A stretch of 43,045 nt of DNA from contig PABJ01000003.1 in NCBI GenBank assembly GCA_002699105.1, forward strand, positions 1 to 43,045. The letters run 5' to 3'. The translations under genes and the position numbers were made by a program. The first letter of the stretch is position 1. The number at the start of each line of letters is the position of its first letter. The stretch comes from Ectothiorhodospiraceae bacterium. GTDB lineage: Bacteria; Bacteroidota; Ignavibacteria; SZUA-365; GCA-2699105. Under the pieces are notes generated by a model, which did not search any database, had not been told where the DNA came from, and saw only the letters and a program-made list of their open reading frames with translations. Below are positions 9,927-18,006 of this stretch, piece by piece.

Positions 9927-12284
9927 CTATCGAATGAGGTTCATCTTTGTTGTTATAGAACCGCTGCTATGCGTGATTCGGCAGAAGTACGTCCCTTGAG
10001 GGAGCTGAAGGCCACTGTCATCGTTCCCATTCCAATCTATGCTATGGATGCCGGCATCGGCCGCATGTACGGTGAGGTCGCGTACCCGTCTTCCGTATGA
10101 ATCGAACACGGCAAGTTCAACGGGACCCGGATCGCGGACTTCGTACGTTATAGTCGTTGATGCGGCGAAGGGGTTAGGGAAGTTTTGATGCAAGGCGATG
10201 CCGCCCGCGACCGGCACTTCACCAATCGAAACCGCTGGCGGTGTCTGATTCAGTATTGCCACTCTCGGATTGATCTCGCGGTTTTTATTATCGGCAATGA
10301 CGATGTCCTCAATGCCGGCCTCATCATGCGATACTGTCCAGGAACAGGGGATTGTGATAAGGTGATTGCCGGAGCCAGCCGGAATTGAATTTCCGGAAGC
10401 GCTATAGAGCAGAGCGACGGTTGTCCTATCGTGTTCCCTGATTTTCACGGCGGGAGCATCCAGCAATTCGTTTCCACGAACGGAACCGGTGATTGATTCT
10501 ATGCCGTTGAACTCCAACTGCATGCCTTTCACACTTATCGAATTATCCATCATGACGGTGATCCCGCCCGGGTGGATGTAAAACTGAAGCTGGACGGAAT
10601 CGTTCGCAACGGCGTTCCTTTTGGAGAGCTCAATCGGCGGATTGTCGTTCGTAAGGGTTCGTTTGATTGCCTTACCATCGGGGTACTTTCCATCGAGAAT
10701 AACGGTGCCGATTAGCGCTAGATCACGGACGTTGACGCTACCATCGCCGGCAGACCACGAGGCGATATCCCCTCGGCTATAGCCTTCCGGGGTGAGGGGG
10801 CCTTCGCCAAGAATATGCCCGACGACATCGATGATGTCATTGAGATTGACGCGGTCATCGATATTTACATCACCTTTGTCGATCCGGTTTTCGACGTAAA
10901 TCACCTGCGGGGATCCCGGAATAATCAATGCATCTTCTCCGAAAGGTGTTGAACCGAGCACGTCCATGAACTTCATCGCCGTCGCGGGTACAGCCGATGT
11001 ACTTATGTTCACGACGTCGTACTCAATTTCGAACAGGTTGGGATATGTGCCGGGCTCCAGTTCCTCAGTAAGGCCGAGGATTACCACGCTAAATGTGTCG
11101 TTCCTGCTGCCATCGCTCTGCATCTCTCCCTCACGGAGCGGTGCGTCGGGGAAGAGCCATGCATCGGGATTTGCTATCGCACTGCCTCTGCGAAGGTCGC
11201 GGAACCTGATCTTACCATTCGTATTGACAATTTTGAATTGGAGCGACTTTAGCGGTTCGCCTGTGTATGCGTACAACCCGATAGAATCGATATAGCCGTT
11301 CGTGTTATCGAGGCGAAGCCGTTCGGAAGCGGCAAAGGCCAGGGTTCCACCCTGAGGGCCGCCTTGGTTGTAACCCGTCCCTGAGAGTTCTACAAAACTC
11401 GTATCCCCTTGTCCCGTGTGAACGATCGTTAATGTTCGAGAGTACACGATCTGGTCTATTGGGAAAAACTCTACATCGAATGATAGCTGATCTTGCGGAT
11501 CTATTACAACCGGAAGGAACGGCATATTCTGGATCGTGAATGCTCCGCCCGGTAACTCAATTTCATCGACGCGGATAGTATCACCTACGCTTGGATTGCT
11601 GAGTGTGAGCGTCATATTGGCCTTCGTTCCTGTGAGAACATTGCCAAATGCTAGCGGATTCGGGGCTGCATTCAAGGCAGGGGAACTGCCCCCGCTGCCG
11701 GAACCGAAGGCTCCGGTCTTGATAATGACGACTTGATATTCGGTCAGGAACTGCGGATTTATGGTAATCTGGCCCACACCAAGCATATCACTGGCAGGGA
11801 AGGCATTTCCACCAAGCGGTTTGATCACCCACTGACTTGCGTATTGATTTATAACCGACGGCCAAACGATGGTCACGGTATTCGATTCAATGAGTGCCCC
11901 CGATATTTCAATTCGAAACGAATCTACCTGAGCTGCATCGCTGAAGCCTCTGAAATCGGTGTTCGTTCCAGTACCGAGACCGGTCGGGTAGGCTGAGGCT
12001 CTTCCCGGCAGGGTCGTAAATCTGACATCCAGAGGATACGGGGCAGGCGGTTTTGGGGGCAACTGGAGTTCGCGCCATATTCCAAACGATGTATCGACAT
12101 CAACGCCGATCGTATTATCGAGTATGATGCCGCCGGTTCCGTCCCCACTGACGCCAAGTTCGAGTGTTCTTGATGCGGTGTCGCATAGTACAGTCACAGG
12201 GACCTTGAACTGCGCTTGTGCATGCGCTGAGAGCGGAATAATTGCCGATATAAGGAGTGCTGTAAGGAGAGTTTTAATTTTCAT
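9927..12284 (-). CDS. Secreted modular protein: shared N-terminal domain + choice-of-anchor-D (HYDIN)-like + cohesin-like + dockerin-like + T9SS CTD
   Basis: Start at 12284 gives MKIKTLLTALLISAIIPLSAHAQ; FGNVLTGTKANMTLTLSNPSVGD; KGDVNIDDRVNLNDIIDVVGHILG...GDGSVNVRDLALIG; LHQNFPNPFAASTTITYEV. Confidence 0.8.
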   Translation of the reverse strand: MKIKTLLTALLISAIIPLSAHAQAQFKVPVTVLCDTASRTLELGVSGDGTGGIILDNTIGVDVDTSFGIWRELQLPPKPPAPYPLDVRFTTLPGRASAYPTGLGTGTNTDFRGFSDAAQVDSFRIEISGALIESNTVTIVWPSVINQYASQWVIKPLGGNAFPASDMLGVGQITINPQFLTEYQVVIIKTGAFGSGSGGSSPALNAAPNPLAFGNVLTGTKANMTLTLSNPSVGDTIRVDEIELPGGAFTIQNMPFLPVVIDPQDQLSFDVEFFPIDQIVYSRTLTIVHTGQGDTSFVELSGTGYNQGGPQGGTLAFAASERLRLDNTNGYIDSIGLYAYTGEPLKSLQFKIVNTNGKIRFRDLRRGSAIANPDAWLFPDAPLREGEMQSDGSRNDTFSVVILGLTEELEPGTYPNLFEIEYDVVNISTSAVPATAMKFMDVLGSTPFGEDALIIPGSPQVIYVENRIDKGDVNIDDRVNLNDIIDVVGHILGEGPLTPEGYSRGDIASWSAGDGSVNVRDLALIGTVILDGKYPDGKAIKRTLTNDNPPIELSKRNAVANDSVQLQFYIHPGGITVMMDNSISVKGMQLEFNGIESITGSVRGNELLDAPAVKIREHDRTTVALLYSASGNSIPAGSGNHLITIPCSWTVSHDEAGIEDIVIADNKNREINPRVAILNQTPPAVSIGEVPVAGGIALHQNFPNPFAASTTITYEVRDPGPVELAVFDSYGRRVRDLTVHAADAGIHSIDWNGNDDSGLQLPQGTYFCRITHSSGSITTKMNLIR

Positions 12285-12348
12285 CTGACTGCCTCGCAAT
12301 GCTGTTCCATCGTCCATTGTTGTTTGGTCCAATACCTGCCAATCGTTG

Positions 12349-12918
12349 CTATCTTTTTACCTTCGGCTCGCGAACCAATACTCCATTAAGGATGATTCGC
12401 AACATCTTCACTTTGTTGTCATCAATGGCGAGAGAGCCAGTCGAGAGCATATCGATCGATCGCATCCCGCTATCCGTTTCATACTCCAGATCGACGTACT
12501 TAAAGCGGTCGGACTTTACACCGCGCCATGTAAATCGCATCGGCCAATTGTCCATGGAGGGCTGAAACCGAACTTGGAATGTGTCTGTCTGTTCAATGCT
12601 GTGGAATTTTCTCATATCGAGATAACAGCCGTCGCTTGGATCTCGCGGCATATTCGGCAGATCGATGAGGCGTAGGTCGAACGCCCCTTGCATTGGCACC
12701 GGAGGAGTCGGAAACTCTCCGAGGTCGTAGTTATAGTAGTAGGTAGCTTCCTCGTGCACTCCGAAGTGCACTGCGTTCTTGTGCCCTGCCGCATCTATCC
12801 CGACGAATTCGATTGTTATTGCATCGACAGGATAGTCTGCGGCAGCAGGCTGAGCGCAGAGTGGGACTGCGCTCAGTACTGACAAGAGTATTGCGGCGAC
12901 GATGTTCCGCTTGATCAT
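12349..12918 (-). CDS. Secreted protein, divergent stand-alone copy of the shared N-terminal domain, no CTD
   Basis: Signal peptide MIKRNIVAAILLSVLSAVPLCAQ; FPTPPVPMQGAFDLRLIDLPNMP...TFQVRF matches QLPPTPPPPYDFDVRFTTLPGR...SFRV of neighbours. Confidence 0.65.
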   Translation of the reverse strand: MIKRNIVAAILLSVLSAVPLCAQPAAADYPVDAITIEFVGIDAAGHKNAVHFGVHEEATYYYNYDLGEFPTPPVPMQGAFDLRLIDLPNMPRDPSDGCYLDMRKFHSIEQTDTFQVRFQPSMDNWPMRFTWRGVKSDRFKYVDLEYETDSGMRSIDMLSTGSLAIDDNKVKMLRIILNGVLVREPKVKR

Positions 12919-12945
12919 GCTGAAATCCGTACAATAACCGGTGTG

Positions 12946-13815
12946 TTACTTAACCAGAACCATCGATTTGGATTCCGAGTAGTCGCCGCTTTGAATCCGG
13001 TAGAAGTAGCGTCCGCTAGGCAGATGCGAACCGTCGATACTATACGTATACGTTCCTGCATTTTGCGATTCGTTGATCAGCGTACGCACAACTTCGCCTG
13101 CTGCATTTGAGAGTACTACGGTGACATTTGCGCGTTCAGGTATGCTGTACGAGAACGTAGTTGTTGGGTTGAACGGATTCGGGTAGTTCTGAGATAGCGA
13201 ATACCCCTCAGGGATCGTGGCGTCATAGTCTTCGATGCCAACCGTCGGATCTTTTGCGCCGACCTTAATGATGAGTGCCTGCAGCGGTCCGAATGCTGCG
13301 GGGAGCACTGCTTCGGTGTTCGCAATCATATCGACCGGACCCCAGGAACCCGGCCCCAATGGCTGGATAACCCAGGAATCGGCGTATTTATCTAGATTAT
13401 CGGGCCATGTAATGGTCGCACCATTGTTCTCGATCGATGAACCGCTCATATATACACGGAAGGAATCTACCTGCGTAGAACCAAAGAAATGGCGGAAGTC
13501 GTTCTGAAGTCCGGTGCCGAAACCCAGTGGAACTGCAGACGGGCGACCCGGCAAGGTTGTGAAACGCACGTCGAAATCGTACGGCGGCGGAGGGGTGGGA
13601 GGAAGCTGTGCTTCGTAGTAATCGGGATCGATGCCCGGATTGGTATCGAAGTCGTCGATACCGTAATTCGCATCAGGATGAATCCCGATGGAAAGCGTGT
13701 TAGAGAATGATGTTGAGGTTATCTCAATTGGGAGTTTCCACGCTGGTGCCTCCTGCGCAGAAACGGCGGCTGTAAACAACAGTACCAGCGTAGAAACGAG
13801 TACAACGTTCTTCAT
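12946..13815 (-). CDS. Secreted protein: shared N-terminal domain fused directly to T9SS CTD
   Basis: MKNVVLVSTLVLLFTAAVSAQ; QLPPTPPPPYDFDVRFTTLPGRPS; LSQNYPNPFNPTTTFSYSI...SGRYFYRIQSGDYSESKSMVLVK. Confidence 0.85.
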   Translation of the reverse strand: MKNVVLVSTLVLLFTAAVSAQEAPAWKLPIEITSTSFSNTLSIGIHPDANYGIDDFDTNPGIDPDYYEAQLPPTPPPPYDFDVRFTTLPGRPSAVPLGFGTGLQNDFRHFFGSTQVDSFRVYMSGSSIENNGATITWPDNLDKYADSWVIQPLGPGSWGPVDMIANTEAVLPAAFGPLQALIIKVGAKDPTVGIEDYDATIPEGYSLSQNYPNPFNPTTTFSYSIPERANVTVVLSNAAGEVVRTLINESQNAGTYTYSIDGSHLPSGRYFYRIQSGDYSESKSMVLVK

Positions 13816-14099
13816 GAGTTCTCACCTGTAGAAGTATCTATTGTAGTTTGGTTGATTGTGCACTATGTAGTTTCGAAATATAGCCAAGCCGCGTGCTCTA
13901 TACAATGGATGTAAGGTCACGAAAATAGAGTTAACACAATGATAACCGGTTCGTGCGACCTATTGGATTCGCAACAATAACATAACAGAATGCGAATAGG
14001 TATGTTATTGTTATATAACATATCGCACCAATGCACCGCTGCTGGTAACACTTGCATAATGAAATATTGAACCCGCCGTAATCTACGGGGGAACCAAAA

Positions 14100-14130
14100 A
14101 AGCACGAAGTGATTATAATTATCCGTGCTT
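14100..14130 (-). terminator. Putative intrinsic terminator after the 14140..16440 gene
   Basis: AAGCACG...CGTGCTT stem followed on the minus strand by a T-run. Confidence 0.5.
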
Positions 14131-14139
14131 AAAATCGGC

Positions 14140-16440
14140 CTATTGTACGATGGTCAGCAGCCTTGACTGTACGGTGCTACCCGCTTCCAATCTGTAGATA
14201 TACGTGCCCGCCGGCAGCGATTTGCCAGCATCATCTGTTCCGTTCCAACTGATGTTTTGGATGCCTGCCCTGGACGGTTGGAACGGGAACGTAGCCAACC
14301 GTTCGCCAAGAAGGCTATACACCGATACGGTCCCGGTAACATTCGTTGACTGAGTTATAGTGAATATTGTTCGATCGCGGAATGGGTTCGGGTGATTCTG
14401 CAGCAGCTGGATGTTATCTGCCGCGTTGATGGGCCTGGCCGAGCTTATCTGGACGTCGAGTGCGAGGTTCCGCATATCCGCCGCAATAACTTTCGATACG
14501 GCATGATGGCCGTCAACAGGAATCCGTGCTACTGTGTGTATTCCGGCCTTTAACGCTTGCCCATCGGTGTTGTACAGTACCGCATGAAGGTTCGAACCGT
14601 CTGTATTCGATACGGCAATATCGAAAGGTGAGTCAAGAATATCTCCACAGTTTTCAGCCATCATTTCAATCTCGAAGCCGCGCACCGGGACTTCACAGGA
14701 TGCCTGAATATACAAGAATCCATCCCGGACTTCGGTGAACACTTCAATGCGATTCGAAGATTTACTCAATGATCCGTCTAGTAGTGAAAGTAGGGTCCCA
14801 TTCGGATACTGTCCATCTACAATAATTGTTTGAAGCAACGCTAGATCACCCGCATCGACAGATTGGTCGCCGATCGGGCCGCTGTTTGGCCAAGGAGCAA
14901 CATCGGCACGTTGAAATGCCTCTCCCTCCAATTCTTGAATCTGCAGGATATGATCGATAATTGTCAAAATGTCGAGGATATTAACGGTGCCGTCGAGATT
15001 TGCGTCGCCTTTCGTGATCCCGGCGTTGTTCAGAATGCAGATGGTCTGACCGTCCCCTGGATTTATGCCTAAGTTTTGACCGTTACGGTTCGCACCAACA
15101 ACGTTTATTATTTCAAGTCTTCCCAGAGCGGTATCTCCGGGAATATCAACAGTTTGATAATACAGGTCGACAAGGCTTCCAGTGTGGACGCCGCTGGAAT
15201 AGACATTCTGCCCGAAGCCCAGAAGAACGCACTTCAGGGTATCCTGTGTGCTAAAATCGGGATTGGGCTGGCCGTTCACGATGACATAACTGAATCCCCA
15301 TTTGCTGGGATCCTGAATCTCCGCTCCTCGCTTCACCCGCGTCATGAGTAATCCACCCTTTGTTGACACGACGAAGAATTGTAATGCGGAGAGGTTACCA
15401 TTCGATGTATCATGGTTCGCAAGACTTATCTGGGCAACATTGCCTACAGATTTGTCATTAACATATACCAGTGTATCGTCGAAGGTTAGCTGGTTTTGTG
15501 CAACGGTTGTTGCGTTCCCTTCGAGTGCAATGTTCATCGTCGTCCCGGGATTGGGATCGTTGTGAGTGATCGTGAGCGTTCCTTGCTCAAGACCGGCTGT
15601 TGCAGGGGCATCAAATTTGACGGTATAGGTCTCGGTAGCCTGAGGCGCTATAACTACCGGAAAGCTGCCTGGCGCGTTGACTATAGAGAAGCTCGCGCTT
15701 CCATTCAACGACATAGCGCTGATTTCCAGGTTGTTTGTCGCACCGCCGTTTTTGATCGTCAAGGTTTTCGTCGTGGATTGACCGATTTGCACATTGCCAA
15801 AGCTCATCGTCGTGGGATTGGCAAGGAAAGTCGGTCCCGGTGGGGGAGGTGCGCTGTATTCCGTTACAATAACGAGGAAATTGATAGGACCGAACTGTGC
15901 ACCGACTGTGACGCTAGTCGAACTCGTCATGTCGGTTGCGCTAAAAGTCGGCGGTCCGAGTGGTTTAATCGTCCACGAACTTGCCAGGCTGCTGAGATCG
16001 CTCGGCCAGCTTATTATCACACCGTTGTTGTCAACATCGCTTCCTTGGCATTGAACCCGGAATGTATCAATCTGATTGAGCGAAGAGAAACCCCGATAGT
16101 CCTCCCCGAATCCTGTACCGAAACCTGTTGGGAATGTGGATACGCGGCCCGGGGGCGTAAGAAGGCGAATATCGAAGGCAAACGGCGGGGGCGGAGTTGG
16201 CGGCAATTGGGATTCATCCCAATCGGGTGCGTAGGCTGGGTCGGTATCGGCGCTTACGGTATTATCGAGGATAGCACCTCCTGGTCCATCCCCGTTTACG
16301 CCAAGAGTAAACGTGTTAGAATTTGTTTGCGATCCATCCGAAACGGTGATGATCCGTTTAAATGAAACCGATTGTGCATGCCCAACCGCACTGAGTATTA
16401 GCAGCGCGAGGAAGCAAAACAGTATCCCTCTTCTTCTCAT
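14140..16440 (-). CDS. Secreted modular protein: shared N-terminal domain + HYDIN-like + cohesin-like + dockerin-like + cohesin-like + T9SS CTD
   Basis: Start at 16440 gives MRRRGILFCFLALLILSAVGHAQ; QLPPTPPPPFAFDIRLLTPPGR; KGDANLDGTVNILDILTIIDHIL...VDAGDLALLQTII; LLQNHPNPFRDRTIF. Confidence 0.8.
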   Translation of the reverse strand: MRRRGILFCFLALLILSAVGHAQSVSFKRIITVSDGSQTNSNTFTLGVNGDGPGGAILDNTVSADTDPAYAPDWDESQLPPTPPPPFAFDIRLLTPPGRVSTFPTGFGTGFGEDYRGFSSLNQIDTFRVQCQGSDVDNNGVIISWPSDLSSLASSWTIKPLGPPTFSATDMTSSTSVTVGAQFGPINFLVIVTEYSAPPPPGPTFLANPTTMSFGNVQIGQSTTKTLTIKNGGATNNLEISAMSLNGSASFSIVNAPGSFPVVIAPQATETYTVKFDAPATAGLEQGTLTITHNDPNPGTTMNIALEGNATTVAQNQLTFDDTLVYVNDKSVGNVAQISLANHDTSNGNLSALQFFVVSTKGGLLMTRVKRGAEIQDPSKWGFSYVIVNGQPNPDFSTQDTLKCVLLGFGQNVYSSGVHTGSLVDLYYQTVDIPGDTALGRLEIINVVGANRNGQNLGINPGDGQTICILNNAGITKGDANLDGTVNILDILTIIDHILQIQELEGEAFQRADVAPWPNSGPIGDQSVDAGDLALLQTIIVDGQYPNGTLLSLLDGSLSKSSNRIEVFTEVRDGFLYIQASCEVPVRGFEIEMMAENCGDILDSPFDIAVSNTDGSNLHAVLYNTDGQALKAGIHTVARIPVDGHHAVSKVIAADMRNLALDVQISSARPINAADNIQLLQNHPNPFRDRTIFTITQSTNVTGTVSVYSLLGERLATFPFQPSRAGIQNISWNGTDDAGKSLPAGTYIYRLEAGSTVQSRLLTIVQ

Positions 16441-16649
16441 TCCAGTCCCCTGGATAGGTAATAAAATGTAGTTATGATGGAAGGTTGTACAGCGTATGCG
16501 GCGAGAGACCGAATACAACACAGATGCAGGCGCCGTCAAGCGCTTTGCATACCTATAACGACATTATGGAGACGGGTACAAAAAGGTGTGTAGCGGCTCC
16601 AAGTTCTCAATACCAAAATGTAACAGATTGGGAAGGATAATTCCAAAAA

Positions 16650-16674
16650 AACGCCGACTATTTGAGTCGGCGTT
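16650..16674 (-). terminator. Intrinsic terminator after the orphan CTD ORF
   Basis: 10-bp stem AACGCCGACT-ATTTG-AGTCGGCGTT with T-run on the minus strand. Confidence 0.75.
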
Positions 16675-16697
16675 GGATGGCAAATTTATACGGTGAG

Positions 16698-17006
16698 CTA
16701 TTTTGCGAGGACCATCGTCCTGGTCGCGTGAAACTCGCCTGCGCTCATCTTGTAGATGTACACCCCGGAAGAAGCTTCCACATTGTCCTGCGTTCGGGCG
16801 TCCCAATAAAAGTTATGAGTACCTGCCTCCAAATGTCCTTCGTACAGCGTGCGGATACGCTGACCGAGCTGATCGTAGACTTCCACGATCACATCCTGCT
16901 CCTCTGGCAAAATGACCGGTATCGCTGTGACAGGATGAAAAGGGTTCGGGTAGTTCGCGCCGAGGTCGTACCCGCCGCTCGCTGTATTTTCTGAATTCAA
17001 GGGCAT
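16698..17006 (-). CDS. Orphan T9SS type A sorting domain without signal peptide
   Basis: 102 aa, essentially only the CTD: LGANYPNPFHPVTAIPVIL...GTHNFYWDARTQDNVEASSGVYIYKMSAGEFHATRTMVLAK; AAAGGA upstream of ATG at 17006. Confidence 0.6.
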   Translation of the reverse strand: MPLNSENTASGGYDLGANYPNPFHPVTAIPVILPEEQDVIVEVYDQLGQRIRTLYEGHLEAGTHNFYWDARTQDNVEASSGVYIYKMSAGEFHATRTMVLAK

Positions 17007-17084
17007 AGTCTCATCCTTTCATTCATTTGTTGTTCTACTAGGAGGCGTTCAGTCTCTTCATATTCGCCGGATCAAGTCTCTGGT

Positions 17085-17753
17085 CTATCGCAGCGAAAGC
17101 TCGGCGAGAAGATTCAAGACATCGTATTCGGCAGTGATTAAGCTGGATGCATTGTTTCGCTCTGGTGTGGGGCGAACATCCATTTTTGTTCTCACTTCAA
17201 TCTGCTTTCCCGATTCAAGCGCTATCCTCTTGCCAGAGGCTGTGATTGCGTAGGCATTCAAGATTTTGAATTCCTCCGGAAGTATTGCACTGCCTTGTGA
17301 ACTCACACACCCTAGGTGTAGGAGCGAACGCAACTTCTCGCTTGCTGCGTCGGAATCTGTATCGACTCGGTATATCACACAGCGAACGATATTCTGGTGT
17401 TTCCCATCATTTGTTAGCTCTTGATCGACACTGGCGGCGAAATGCCAGCTGTCAATATCGCCCGTGATACTCGTCGGCATGACATCTTCAATCTTCACAT
17501 TCGAATTCTCACAAGAGAGGTAAAACTGAACGGTCGAAATAGGATCGGAAGCATCAGACACTGTGAGTTCAACCGTCATATTGTGCATCGATTGCGCTGC
17601 AGGTGCAGCTTCTCGTGTCTGATCTGTTTGCGTCCATGGAGATGTGCTTGCGGCAATCAATGCGTCAACCGATAGGTTTTGCGCACCGGCAGAACCAAGC
17701 ATAAGTGTCGCCAGGGCGAGCACTGAGATGATAAAGCTATTTCGAATTTTCAT
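17085..17753 (-). CDS. Secreted protein with cohesin-like domain, lacking its own CTD
   Basis: MKIRNSFIISVLALATLMLGSAGAQ signal peptide; ORF 17085..17828; stops ~80 nt before the same-frame orphan CTD ORF. Confidence 0.65.
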   Translation of the reverse strand: MKIRNSFIISVLALATLMLGSAGAQNLSVDALIAASTSPWTQTDQTREAAPAAQSMHNMTVELTVSDASDPISTVQFYLSCENSNVKIEDVMPTSITGDIDSWHFAASVDQELTNDGKHQNIVRCVIYRVDTDSDAASEKLRSLLHLGCVSSQGSAILPEEFKILNAYAITASGKRIALESGKQIEVRTKMDVRPTPERNNASSLITAEYDVLNLLAELSLR

Positions 17754-17946
17754 GTTCATTGTCATCGAATTGTTGCGATACGATGGATGTAGTACATTCA
17801 CACGTTTTAGATGCAATATCCAGGCCAAGACGTCACGTAGGAACTAACTCCTTGTGTATCAAGGACTTGTGTTATTTACGGTCCGGAAGTTCTATTGAAG
17901 TGTCATGAAAATCTTACACCTTATCGCGATTCCTGCATAAAAAGAA

Positions 17947-17972
17947 CCAGCCTCCCAAGTACGGGAGGCTGG
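17947..17972 (-). terminator. Intrinsic terminator after 18007..20310
   Basis: CCAGCCTCCC-AAGTAC-GGGAGGCTGG, then a T-rich tract on the minus strand. Confidence 0.75.
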
Positions 17973-18006
17973 CTATTTCGAGTAGCGTATCCGCTACATT
18001 GGATGC

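Noticed and set aside
15496-16365. 289-aa + strand ORF
   Set aside because: Antisense to the 14140..16440 modular protein.
17007-17087. Single nonsense/sequencing error splitting 17085 and 16698
   Set aside because: Several in-frame stops lie between the two ORFs, so one substitution does not explain the split; older decay or true separate ORF is more likely.
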